Assembly: GCA_946406115.1 (NCBI GenBank)
Contig: OX291543.1
Location: 31,956,815 to 32,020,814 of the forward strand
Reading direction: 5' to 3'
Source of the DNA: Apoda limacodes
Taxonomy: Eukaryota; Arthropoda; Insecta; Lepidoptera; Limacodidae
DNA length: 64,000 nucleotides
Positions 49,359 through 59,848 of the stretch are shown in pieces; within the stretch, counting starts at the first letter, position 1; each line of letters begins with the position of its first letter. The translations under genes were made by a program, and so were the position numbers. Below the pieces are notes generated by a model, which did not search any database, was not told where the DNA came from, and was given only the letters and a program-made list of their open reading frames with translations.

Positions 49359-49637
49359 TTAAACCTTCTGCATTTTACTACTCAAATATGAGCGGATAAG
49401 CTCAAGAGCCAAGTCTGCAATACCATAATGACTCAGTTTTCGTATAAGAGTTTCATGTTGCACGCAGTCGAATGCCTTCGATAGATCACAGAAGATACCA
49501 ATAGCATTTTGTGACTGTTCCCAAGCATCAAATATATGTTGTATAAGGGCAACACCTGCGTCAGTTGTGGAACGCCCTTTTGTAAAACCAAACTGTTGAG
49601 GATGAAATAATCCATTTAAGTTAAAATTTTTAAGCAT
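49359..49637 (-). pseudogene. LINE reverse transcriptase core segment
   Basis: 92 codons containing 'QFGFTKGRSTTDA' (motif 2a region) and 'IGIFCDLSKAFDCV' with the first catalytic Asp (D of DLSKAFD). It ends at a stop (49357-49359 region) just before the next motif '[10 protein letters not shown]', showing decay. Confidence 0.8.
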
Positions 49638-50109
49638 CTGATTGAATATAAGTTTTTTAAAAATTTTGCTTAAGGCAGGCAGTATAGAGATAGGTCTAAA
49701 ATTATTAGGATCATCTTTACTTCCACTTTTACAAAGTGGTATTATTTTACTTTATTTCATTAAGTCTGGGAATATCCCTTCGTCAACACACTTATTAAAT
49801 ATTATGGCTAAGATTGGTGCTATAATATCAATAATTCCGCTAAGGACTTTAATTGATATATTCCATAGTAATTGATATATTCCATAGGTCACCAGTTTTT
49901 TTCTGAGTTAGTAATTTAAATGTCTTTATGATGTCTTCAGAGGTAACATGCTCATATTTAAATATAGCCTTGCATTTATTTACATTACATTTTAAAAGTA
50001 ACTCTGATTCTAATGGAGAGGAATTTAATGCATTAGTTGTAATTGCAGACATTTCAGTAAAATATTTCTCAAAAGAGTTAGCGACATCAAGATCTGAATC
50101 AATTATTTT

Positions 50110-50559
50110 TTAATTTACAGTAAGTGAATAATGATTGTCACGCGGTTTATTTTTTCCTGTTTCACTGTTTATTACATTCCATCTGGCCTTTATTTTACTA
50201 TCAGATTTTTTAATTTTATTACTTATATGTATTGATTTTGCAACCCTGCACACTTTTTTAAATATTTTTGAATACATTTTGACATAGTTTTTGAATGTGG
50301 GACTATGATTATATTGTTTCATTTCATACAACTCATATAACCTAGTTCGACTTTGGTGTATTCCTACAGTAGCCCAGTCCTTGAATTTCATTTTATCATT
50401 TAGCCTAAAAGTTTTTACTTTAAACACTTGCTCGAACTCATTACTTAAGAAATAAAAAAAAAATATATAAAGATTATAAGCATTATCATGCATGCAATGT
50501 AAAAATAGATATTTTTTTTCAATATTTGCTTTAAAATTGTCTAATCGAGCAGTGATCAC
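50110..50559 (-). pseudogene. LINE linker between endonuclease and reverse transcriptase
   Basis: 149 codons, Lys/Asn-rich, with 'WATVGIHQSRTRLYELYEMK' and 'KARWNVINSETGKNK'. Equivalent wording is seen in the LINE remnant at 24880-24960. It is part of the element 48390-50890. Confidence 0.7.
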
Positions 50560-51048
50560 AGGTCTACAAGTTACTAGTTGAGATTTTTTTTCATAGTTGT
50601 GTAGAATTTTATTATTTGACCACAGTGATCAGATGGCAAATTGTTAATAATAGATTTATCTTTTATTTCAACGTTACATAAAATATTATCTAAACATGTA
50701 GCTGAAGTCGATGTATGCTAGTTGGTTTCAGAAACAAATAGTTTAAGTCAAAACTTGTAAATAAGTTAATAAATCTATCTCTTGTTTGGGAACTCTCTTA
50801 AAGATCAATATTAAAGTCACCACAAACAATAACTGACTTTTTAGATTGACAAATTTTTTTTACAACTTGTTCCATTAATAATAATAAAAAATAATGACCT
50901 TTCATAATTACGCATAAGAAATTGAGGCAGCTGGCTTTAAAAAATGTGTTTTATTCATTGAAATAAAATACTAAATTACTGGTTTTATTCTTATTTAATT
51001 CTTATAGTATGCTTTTATATTGTGCTATCCCTGTAAGTGTGTATGAAG

Positions 51049-51304
51049 ATCAGTTAGTCCGGACATAGCGTGGCGAGGCAACTTTGTACTACAACTGTAC
51101 TTTGTATTTTAAATCAGTAAGTCCGGACATAGCTTGGCGAGGCGACTTTGTACCACAACTGTACTTTGTATTTTAAATCAGTTAGTCCGGACGTAGCTTG
51201 ACGAGGCGACTTTGTACTACAATTGTACTTTGTATTTTAAATCAGTAAGTCCGGACATAGCTTGGCGAGGTGACTTTGTACTACAACTGTACTTTGTATT
51301 TTAT
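51049..51304. repeat. Tandem array, four 64-bp units
   Basis: Units start at 51049, 51113, 51177 and 51241. Each contains 'agtccggacatagcttggcg', 'aggcgactttgtactacaac' and 'tgtactttgtattttaa', with one to four substitutions per unit. There is no open frame across the units. Confidence 0.95.
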
Positions 51305-51529
51305 AACTTTGAGCATATTCAGTCTCATGCGAAGTAAATAGTTGTCAGTTTACATGTTTTTATTAATTTTATAAACATTAAGAATAACATAAAGACATTA
51401 GGTAACAACATAAAACATTTTTATTGTGAATAAATTTACTAAGATTATATATCACTTATTAATGGTTAGTGGGCTGTTTATAGGTCCGGTAGTATTCTAA
51501 AATATAGCCAAGCCATTTTTTTATGGTTA

Positions 51530-52090
51530 CGTACGATTTTAGAGTGCCAATAGAGCCCTATTAATAACCCAGTTTGTCTGACTGTCCGAATGTTAAGGGG
51601 CTCTGGTCTTTTAGACTAAATTGTTTTACTGAATGCGTGTTTGAGGTACGCCAAACAAAAAAGAAAGCGTGTGGAAAGTTCACAATCCGCCCTGGGCTCT
51701 CGGGTGAACTATGGAAAAGCGCCATCGGTGAGGGTGGTGTGGCGTGCGGTAACACATCATAGACAGAAATTTTGAATTTGGGTTGTATGTATGGCTGCTA
51801 ATACGCACTACTTCTAAATAAAGTAAACCTGTGCAATTTATCAAATCCATATGCACCGATTTCTCCGATGCAGTCCAAAAATCCACAGCGAGTTCATATA
51901 ACGAACATTATGATCATTAAGGGTCTCTCGATGTGCATCCAATTACGAGCCGCCTTCGAGGGGCAATATGGAATCCAGTCCGCAAATCAGCTACACAATA
52001 ATTTAGTAAGATGCACCAGAAGGCCTTACTTACACTATAAGCATTGCGGCGCAACCTGAGGGTACGCCGTGCCCCAAGAAGTGGGGACGT
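51530..52090 (+). repeat. SINE and dispersed-repeat fragments
   Basis: At 51535-51600 'gtgccaatagagccctatta' and 'gtttgtctgactgtccg' belong to the family of 40655. At 51665-51745 'agttcacaatccgccctggg' and 'gccatcggtgagggtggtgt', and at 52062-52100 'acgccgtgccccaagaagtg', 'atgaggctgataa', are the lepidopteran SINE tail, split by other sequence. Confidence 0.55.
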
Positions 52091-52099
52091 ATGAGGCTG

Positions 52100-53095
52100 A
52101 TAAGGATGACCAGGCTAATATAACCCTACTACCGAATAATCCTGAAGAAGAAAACGTTCATCTAACTGAGAGCGATATTAATTATAACTTTAAGCTAGTC
52201 AGACGATTATATATGGGTCAGTAAAAAAACCGTATAGAAGACAATGGCTTTAGTTCCTAGTCCTATCCTAGGTCATAGAGGAAACGAATACTACCTTCCT
52301 AGGCACAGCAAGCACTGAACTAGAACTAGGTAAAGGAAACGTTGAGGGAACACAAGAAGTGTTGGTAAAGTTACTCATTGCTCTGGTTTTGTTGTAAATA
52401 ACACGACTGGCTCTTGTTTACTAGTGAAATTCTAACCTGAACCTTGGAAATGTAGTGACGTTTCAGTCGAGGCTATACTAACGTCTGTGAACGACAGTCC
52501 TCACAAGATAAAGGTAACAAAAGACAAAGAGCCTCAACGAAGACACTTACCCGGAAAGTTACACCAGAAACGATGCAAAGACGCAGAGTTATAAGGCTGT
52601 GTATTTACTTTATTATTGTTTGCGACAGTGACAGTGATTATCTTAATATAATAAATACCTTGAAGTCGGAAAATTTTCAAAGCTATTGCTGAGTGCCTAG
52701 AGCTACCTTATGTCTGCCCTTTTTTACCCCCTATGTGTGTGACAGTAAAATGTACTTCTGCCTCGTTTTCAAGAAGTAAAATATTTTTGGAGTAATAGTG
52801 GTATTATAACACGTTGTTACGCTAAACAGAAAGTGATTTTTTGGTGCATTGAATAAAAGCTTGAAAACGAGTCTCTAAAATCAATAGTTCTATAAGATAT
52901 CACCTAACCGAGGTTTATAGATCTGCTTTTCTTTTAAAAACAGCAAAAAGAGTTGATTAAAATAAATGTAATGTAAATGAAATAAAACTGATATTGTATA
53001 TAAGCCTTTTTTTACTATAAACTGGTTAATAATATAATTTACTTATTTGTAAAACATTGCACATATCCCGTCAAAAAATTGAATTTAAAGATAAA
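52100..53095. other. Intergenic, nothing recognised
   Basis: No supported gene. This is the 3' flank of peptide gene B. Confidence 0.4.
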
Positions 53096-53368
53096 TCAAT
53101 GGAGAAAAGCTGGCAACACTCTGATTCTGTGTCCTTCATAAGATCTCTCGTATCCAGATTGGAATTCACTGTCGCCACCATCTTGGAATTCACTGTCGCC
53201 ACCATCTTGTTGGTCTAAAGATCTCTTTTCGAAGTGATGACCGTAATCTGATGGTTGATTTGTTCCGGGTCCATCTTGCTTTGATTTCGATTCAGCAGCG
53301 ATCTGTCCAAATAACGCAAGTACACATACAACGAAAAACAGAATAGTCAACTTTTTAAGGGTAGCCAT
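53096..53368 (-). CDS. Small secreted pre-propeptide B (unrecognised family)
   Basis: 90 residues, single exon, starting MATLKKL at 53368. The signal peptide covers about residues 1-25 (core 'LTILFFVVCVLALFG'). The pro-segment 26-49 is Lys/Gln/Gly-rich and ends HFEKR (KR at 48-49). The mature part 50-90 has an acidic region and the basic end HRIRVLPAFLH. An 8-residue unit (SEFQDGGD/SEFQSG) is doubled by a perfect 24-bp repeat at 53159-53206, absent from paralogue A at 41763-41981. The conserved pieces of the two proteins are the signal start, HFEKRSL, QDG, SEFQSGYE and the C-terminal tail. No Cys. I do not recognise the family; role unknown. Confidence 0.85.
   Translation of the reverse strand: MATLKKLTILFFVVCVLALFGQIAAESKSKQDGPGTNQPSDYGHHFEKRSLDQQDGGDSEFQDGGDSEFQSGYERSYEGHRIRVLPAFLH
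53159..53206. repeat. Perfect in-frame 24-bp duplication in peptide gene B
   Basis: 53159-53182 and 53183-53206 are identical. The unit is 8 codons, so the reading frame is kept and the mature peptide gains one extra acidic block. Confidence 0.95.
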
Positions 53369-53436
53369 TTTGGTTTTTGCTTAAGAAGTGTGCGATTTGA
53401 CTACCGATCTTGATATGATCCAAATTACCTTCTGGT

Positions 53437-53448
53437 CGTTTTATATAA
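53437..53448 (-). promoter_or_regulatory. TATA box of peptide gene B
   Basis: The minus strand reads 'cttatataaaacg' about 75 bp upstream of the ATG. A candidate initiator 'gatcatatca' follows about 25-30 bp later. A TGATAAGG (GATA-factor type) motif lies about 25 bp upstream of the TATA box, at 53464-53471. Gene A has the same arrangement. Confidence 0.6.
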
Positions 53449-53474
53449 GTAATATTTTGTTTTCCTTATCAATA

Positions 53475-54055
53475 TGCATTATGATGATAATAGGATATAA
53501 TGTGTTCGGCCTGCCACTTAGGAACATTATTATCGTTTGGTTAACATATTGCATTTGTAAATACGAATATTTTCCAGGGTTTTTGTGTAAAGTGGTTATT
53601 ATTTCAATTTTATATTGATGCTAAACGCAAAGTGAATGAAATAAATAAAGGAAGGTCTGGTCTATGTTGTGATTTCAAGTGGTTATTTTTAAGTGTTATA
53701 ATCGTAATTTTACTTCTTTGTATTTATACTAGCTTTTGCCAGCATTTCTAACGACTGTCTACTGTTGTTGTTCGCAGAAAACTGCCTTGACATCTACAAG
53801 TCACAATTCATGAAAATTTTAAAATGAAATACCGGTTGTTAAGTTTTAACAGCCGATATTTCAATTGGTAGGTCTTTACTGGTAAAGTTGTGGGTCTCAA
53901 CTGGTAAAGTTACTGCTGCAACAACACTCACTAAACGGGTTTAGAAATCATTGTTGACAACTGGAAAATATTCTGAATTTTTGATTGTAGGTTCGCATTT
54001 AGCGTTATCATGGTCTGCAATAGGCGGTCAAAAACAGAACAGAAAACAAAAAAAA
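53475..54055. other. Upstream of peptide gene B, nothing recognised
   Basis: AT-rich; no further motif could be supported. Confidence 0.4.
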
Positions 54056-54345
54056 AACTATTGATCCAACGAGTTCTAAACAACGATACCCTACTCGATG
54101 GAGTAAGTCAAAAAAAAAAGTTTTTTGCGCCCCTCTTAAAACCACATCAAATAAAGTATAAAAAATAATTTGACAATTTGTATGGCTCTGGATCAACAAG
54201 ATGCTTTTACTGTGAAAATTAGAAGACTGTTGCTCCAACAGTTTGGCTGTAAAACCTGTGTGACGCGATACGGACGGACACGTAAGTGACAGCAATAGGG
54301 CTCCGTTTGGACCCTTCAGGTACGGAACCCTAAAAACAAAAAGAA
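54056..54345 (-). mobile_element. Copy of the 40655-type non-autonomous element (partial)
   Basis: The minus strand reads 'agggttccgtacctgaaggg', 'gagccctattgctgtcactt', 'acgtgtccgtccgtatcgc' and continues to 'agaggggcgcaaaa', in the same order as 40655-40860. The open frame 54008-54379 (minus) is a reading of this repeat, not a gene. Confidence 0.6.
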
Positions 54346-54499
54346 CGGAAAACCATGATGATCGGACCAGATTTAGCAAGGTCTTTTAAAGCTCGTCTTT
54401 AAACCGCAGCACTACTACTAATTATTTCACTGTCATCCTAGGAGGTATAACATATTAACCTGACTCTGTCTATAATTAGTATATAAACGTCAAAAAAAA

Positions 54500-54670
54500 A
54501 GATGTATGTGAAACCCAAAATCCGCACTGGGGCCGCGTGTGGACTATGACCCAAATAACCCTCGTGCCCCAACAGTGAGAACGTATGAAAGCTGGCAAGA
54601 TGTAAAGCACAGATACCCTGCTTCAGAAGCAGGTTTGCAGCTATGGGCTCACCTCCTGTACCCACCTCCT
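54500..54670 (+). mobile_element. Lepidopteran SINE tail fragment
   Basis: 'aaacccaaaatccgcactgg', 'gcgtgtggactatgacccaa' and 'tgccccaacagtgagaacgt' are the standard SINE 3' body. The same module occurs at 63840-63930. Confidence 0.65.
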
Positions 54671-56205
54671 CCTTCCGCAGGACTAAAATAATGGTAGGTA
54701 AAAAAAAAGTGTCCCCTACAGTGTGATAAAGGTGTCTGCCTATTCTAGCTACTGACTACACCTTTTTGGAAAATAAAACCGGAAAGATATAATACATGCA
54801 TATACAAGATTCAAAAATTAAATCGAATTTAATGATGATGTCAATAATCATGATGATAGGAATTATTTAATGAAGTAAGGTTCGTTATCCAAATACCTAT
54901 AAAATGCAAAAGACTGATTGCTTATGAATTTGTTATTAACTTGACCTGATATTTGACGCAGACAGGGCTAATGTGATTGAGAAGCATAGAATATTCTTCT
55001 GGCTGATACTTTACGTTGCAAGTGAACTTAGGAATGACCTAGTACGTGGCACTGGTTTATCTGAGTGTTGGTTTTATGTGTTACCATTTTAGCTAAAAGG
55101 AAAGTTCGAAAACTTCAAAATACAACCTGATCAATACAAACTGCCAATAGTATCGAGACACGTAATTTCTTTCGTCTTGTACTTCATATTTACATGCACA
55201 ATCAGCAGGCCAAGTTTTTACACCTTTGCTATTTTACGCAACTTTTTTCTCATAGTTTCTTAATGTAGATTCTTGTAAAGTAAGGCTTTAGGGCTAGAGT
55301 GGGGCAGACTTGGTAGAAAATGTCATTTTTACCACGTTTTTAATGCTTTTTTGTTTAATTCTCTGTATCTGCGAGTATTCTGGTTATTTTAAAGTTCATT
55401 CATAAAATAATAAAGAAGTGAAAAAAAAAAAGGGAAAAAAGAATTAATTATAAAATTTTATTCAATATTTTTGTACTACATTTTCATAATATTATAGGTA
55501 TTAAGAAATATATTTTTTCCTACACATTAACAAGGGGCGCATCAAAATTCAAAAAGTTAACGTCAGCCACATTTACTTGTAAGAAAATTATTTTCTACTT
55601 TTTAGTCCATTTATAAAAACGTGCATGTATATACCACAGATTATATAATATTATACTAGTAGTATATACCACTGATTATATAATACTAGGTATATACCAC
55701 GGCAATCCGCCTAGAAGAATCTTCTACTTATAGGCACTTTTGGGTAATCTAAGGTGGTGCAGGATTAGTGTAGGATAAGGCAGGCTTGGCAAAATTTTAT
55801 ATACAGGCAAAATTATGGGTCTGGTCAAAGTCAATTTTTTTTATTCAAATTAGGTTTTTACAAAAACTTTTGAATTGTTAAATTTATTGAATGCTATATT
55901 TTTGAACTTTTTTGTAAAAGTGTATCAATTGCCCCATACAAGAGTTACTAATTTTGTGTAGACGTGTATCATGCACCAACAATTTTGCTTTTAAAATTTT
56001 GACAAATAGTAAAATTCATTTTATAAGATTTAAATAGAAAAAGATAAAAATCGATTGCACAAGAATCATTTATGTGGTAAAATACAATATTCATTTATTA
56101 CGCTATCGTACACAAACATGACATTTTATATTACATTAAAAATTTAACAGTTCTGAACTTTCGCTGCACGGTAGAAAGAGAGGGGGATTCTTCGTCTCCT
56201 TCTCT
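54671..56205. other. Intergenic or intronic, nothing recognised
   Basis: AT-rich. A small duplication of 'tataccac(t/a)gattatataata' is visible at 55630-55685. Confidence 0.4.
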
Positions 56206-56209
56206 CGCT

Positions 56210-56312
56210 CCGTCTAACGAATTTTCGATCTGCCTGGACGCGAGTTTAACATTTGTTACCCATCACAATAAAAGTGCACACCGCCGCTAAAGAAGTTTTC
56301 ACTTCAAAAAGG
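56210..56312. mobile_element. Repeat family Y, 3' part
   Basis: 'gacgcgagtttaacatttgt', 'tacccatcacaataaaagtg' and 'cacaccgccgctaaagaagt' match the last 100 bp of the copy at 47389-47745. Confidence 0.55.
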
Positions 56313-57399
56313 TTTTCTAAGTTTTTCGGCAGTGAATTACTGTAATGATTGATCTTATATTACTTTAATATTTATTTATTTAATCAATGACCTCTTGAAT
56401 TAACGCAAACCGTCCACGAAGTTTATTTATTTATTTATTGAAGAAGTCCCTAAGGAAGACTGGTCCAACTGCTTTTTACAATGGTATATAATTTGTAAAG
56501 GCATAGGTAGATATATAGTTTGTAAAATGTATCATAAGTATAATATCTGCGGTCTTATAGATCAGAATCCAAAAACTTTTAGTACCTATGACCTAAGTAC
56601 AAAGCGTTATTTCAAAAATGTTCACCTTTGAAACACAGTCCGCGCACGCTGTATAACTATGTGCTTTTTAAATAAAAGTCTAGGTATAGCACTTGCAGCA
56701 CCTCAGCAGCCCTGTAGAGATGGATATCCGTCCCATCAAAATTTGCCCAATAGATTCCAAATTTCAAATGTCTCTTTACCTACGGGTATTTGTAAGCAAT
56801 ATTAGATAATAGCCTATCCTAGCTTGCAGTATTTATTTAAATTAGCTTTGTAATAAAAAAGACGTAAGTTAAATATTAAATCTCTCTTCGATAGTTTGAT
56901 TTTTTTTTATATTGTTGAATGCCTGCAATATTTTCATAGGCAAATTTTATGACAGATAATTTTTTTGAGTTTTTACATCTTTGGCTACAGAATCGGTGAA
57001 TTAGTTGATATTTATTTTAACGTTAAATATCGCTATGGTAGCTGATTAGCTATATACCTATGGGTATGTAGTCGCCTGATACGAATTTCAAATTTCCACC
57101 CTGCTTCTCTGAAGTGCTCATCTTCAAATACTTAAGCACTCGGGGTACAGTTTTAATGTCACAAAACCCTCTTTCCGTAATCCTTCTCCGCGTGTACCAG
57201 CAAACATGAAAATAATATACCTAATTAATTTTAAAGCAATAAGTTTAGCAATTCTTGAGTAATGAAATGAACAAACAAAGCCTTTAAGAATATTAGTTCT
57301 TTAAGAATATTAGTCTATCATTTGGGGATTTAAACTAAAGTTTTAATTACGCAGATTCTTGGTAAATTAACTGTCGAAAGTTATTAAATTTGTTTTTAG
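56313..57399. other. No recognised feature
   Basis: AT-rich; contains short 'tttattta' microsatellite-like runs near 56420. Possibly intronic to the gene with the exon at 57400. Confidence 0.35.
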
Positions 57400-57543
57400 G
57401 TGGAAACTCAAGGCAACTCTCTCAGCTAATGGACCTTCTTCAGTACCTGGAGGAGCAGCCTCTACAGACCGGCATCTGGCGCTTGTTGCCCCATCAGTCA
57501 TTTGCTGTGTTCCTAGACGTCATGTTATCCACACACTTTTTAA
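57400..57543 (+). CDS. Internal coding exon of an unidentified gene
   Basis: Acceptor 'tgtttttag' ends at 57399 and donor 'gtcagt' begins at 57544. The 144-bp exon starts and ends in the same phase (two bases, 47 codons, one base). The open frame reads 'GNSRQLSQLMDLLQYLEEQP', then 'LQTGIWRLLPHQSFAVFLDV' and 'MLSTHFL'. The composition is clearly coding against AT-rich flanks. The pattern W-x-L-x(5)-F-x(2)-F-LD-x(2)-LxTH faintly recalls the C-terminal 'W..L....ll.lvDcLleSHrFA' segment of BIG/ARFGEF Sec7-family exchange factors; this is a weak, remembered resemblance. The neighbouring exons were not found. Confidence 0.5.
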
Positions 57544-57756
57544 GTCAGTAAAGTGCCTGTGGATACCTACCTACCTACTCAGATATGAGTTGTCATGTCC
57601 GTACCCTTTGCTACACGTTGTTCGCATTAACCTCTGCCGATAAATATTTTTCGATCTGTTTGTCATTTGTTTTCACGATCTGTTTGTGATTTGTAGTAAT
57701 GATCCAATTCACTTTTAAGCCCATTACATACAAAGCTATAATACCTATTTAAAAAG

Positions 57757-57960
57757 GGGTTGCACTCCGGGAGTGCCGGCAGAAGTGAAAACATACTAGC
57801 TATTTACTTCCCATCACCTCGTATACATATTTATTTATTATAAATAATAATGTTTATTTACTTTTTTGACGTAGTATATTTGACATCTCAATCTGTCATA
57901 GAATAAAAATCCCATATCCAACCTCCTTGTACTACTCATAATCGCCATATACTAAAAAAA
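57757..57960. mobile_element. Repeat family Y, 5' part
   Basis: It begins 'ggggttgcactccgggagtg', 'ccggcagaagtgaaaac' and includes 'tttgacgtagtatatttgac' and 'tactactcataatcgc', matching the first part of 47389-47745. It stops where the next copy starts. Confidence 0.6.
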
Positions 57961-58145
57961 CGGGTTGCACTCCGGTAGTGCCGGCAGAAGTGAAAACATA
58001 CAACCTGGATATAACATTTTATTATGTGTAATCCGCACTTTCATCTTTTCATCAACACAATTACTTTTTATTCGTCCTATAGAGTTTAAAATTTTTTACC
58101 CATCACAAAAAAAGTGCACAACGCTGCTAAAGAAGTTTTCACTTA
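57961..58145. mobile_element. Repeat family Y, internally deleted copy
   Basis: It starts 'cgggttgcactccggtagtg' and ends 'agtgcacaacgctgctaaag', 'aagttttcactta'. Only about 185 bp separate the two ends, against 357 bp in the full copy. It directly abuts the truncated copy at 57757-57960. Confidence 0.6.
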
Positions 58146-59444
58146 ATAACGAATCCTGAATCAGGTCCCTTGTCCTGACGCGATACCAAGCTTACGAATT
58201 TTCGATCAGGGGGCTTATTGGGAAAAGTCCGGAGTTCTCGGGTCTTGCTTTCTCGGGAGCAAAATGTATGGAAGAATATCTCGCCTCTCGACTCTGGATA
58301 ACATTCCGCAATTAGAAAGCTAACGAATTTCTCGTGATATCGCCTAATGGAAGTCTCGAACAAGTAACTCGAGAGTTGCAGTGTCAGTTCATACTAAATC
58401 AAAATAATCGGTATTATGAACGCACCTTTTCGGTACTTTTGGAACGCAAAGTTTTTCCATTGCACGTCACGTGACACCTGGGATATAGTCTGTGGTGACA
58501 CCTGTTGTCATGAATTCAAATATACTATTATCCACAGACTAGTATTGTACCTAACGGTAATTATCTGTCAGCGAGAGTAAAAAGTGTGTTGAGAAGCAAA
58601 TATTCTGCAGAAAAGTCATCAAGTATTAGTTATGTGATGTCCATCGAGTATATTAGAAATGCTGCTTATATGCTACCATTCCACTAAGATTCATTAAAAC
58701 ATTCATAAGCAACCTACGTTCCACAGATGGTTAGTAGTTTTATTTACTATTTTTTTAATTTCTATTCTATTTATTAATCAATCCGATGCCAAGCCAGTTC
58801 CTGAAATTGCTTCAAACATTAAATGACAACATAAGATGTTTAATTTTATTGCATACTTATAAAGGGCAGGAGACTTGTTGAATTAGGCTTGATATACATA
58901 TTTTTAGCAGATTCAAATATTTAGTTGTTTAAAATATTAAAGTTGTAAATCAGCAATCAGTGTTTTGTTATGAACCAATAATGAAAATGGTCTTGAAATC
59001 TTGAGATGCAAGCTGAAATGGCAATGGGTAGGCGAAATCGCTCTTCAAACCAATAACGGATGGAAAGCAAGCTCTCAAATGGCAAACATGGATAGGGAAG
59101 ACTAAGCATGGTACAGCCTTTAACTATGTGAATAAAATGCCTTAGGGCCAAAGGTATGCAGTATTATGTGGACATGGTAAAAGCCTATGTTCAATGTTGA
59201 ACAATGTACCTATATACTGGGATAATGATTCCATGTTAAAAACTTTACTCTAATTGTAAACCAAATAAACAATCAATGCAAACTGTTCAGTAGATTTTGT
59301 ATAATGCATTGCACATTTTTTGATGCCATTTTACATGATAACTTTCAGCATAGTGTATTTTATTTTTAGACTTTATCATATCACACAGATAAAGGTTACT
59401 TTGTTATTATGCTTGTTTTATCTAATATCTTTCATTCATTGCAG
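58146..59444. other. No recognised gene; GC-richer stretch at 58150-58385
   Basis: At 58150-58385 composition is GC-richer, with repeated 'tctcggg'/'cgaattt' words and a minus-strand open frame (58139-58363) that I could not relate to a family; 'acgaattttcgatc' recurs at 56218-56231, suggesting a repeat. The rest is AT-rich. Confidence 0.35.
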
Positions 59445-59523
59445 GTTTTTGTTGCCGGTGTATGAAGTTGTATTTCATAAGTTATCATTCAAAGAATCAA
59501 GACCACTAGACATATCGGTGTGA
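59445..59523 (+). CDS. Possible terminal exon, unidentified
   Basis: A good acceptor ('ttcattcattgcag') ends at 59444. The frame then reads 'FLLPVYEVVFHKLSFKESRP' and 'LDISV' to TGA at 59521-59523, and AATAAA follows at 59544-59549, 20 nt later. The incoming phase differs from the end of the 57400 exon, so they cannot be joined directly. Only acceptor, frame and polyadenylation signal support it. Confidence 0.3.
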
Positions 59524-59848
59524 ATAATTAACAAAATTTTGTAAATAAAAGTAGAAAAATCAAAACTGTTTTTTTATTTTACTGAACAAACAACATATCT
59601 TGTTATTCCTATATTGTTGGTGAATATTTACCACATTACAAGTATGGCAGTTATTTTAGGTGTCTTACAAAGCAGCATGTTTATTAGATAATGTTAAAAA
59701 TTACTAATGTTTTACACTAAGGGTGTGTTACAAAACACAACATAGAAGTTGAGAAAGTAGTTTTGGTATGCCTGACTCATAAATTATTAGCTTTTAAATT
59801 AAATTCTTTCAGTGTTGACATTGTGTGTAAAACACACATTCAAAATAG

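Larger units (their letters stand above)
48390..50890 (-). mobile_element. Long decayed LINE (endonuclease plus reverse transcriptase)
   Basis: Read on the minus strand from 50890: endonuclease words 'SVIVCGDFNID' (50801-50840) and 'LPSDHCGQIIKFY' (about 50600-50645); linker 50110-50559 ('ARWNVINSETGKNKPRDNHY'); reverse transcriptase 49359-49637 ('HPQQFGFTKGRSTTDAG', 'IGIFCDLSKAFDCVQHETL'); then '[20 protein letters not shown]' (49257-49330), the motif 'VLFADYT' (about 49215), and the C-terminal region 48650-49081 ('VMSYGILLWGKAADIDTVF', 'LQKRAVRSIYKL') to 48392. The order is that of a CR1/Jockey-type ORF2. Stops and frameshifts are present. Confidence 0.85.

Noticed and set aside
54008..54379. 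123-codon minus-strand frame
   Set aside because: It is a reading through a copy of the 40655-type non-autonomous element.
58139..58363. 74-codon minus-strand frame in a GC-richer stretch
   Set aside because: Words from this stretch recur at 56218, suggesting a repeat, and no family signature was seen.
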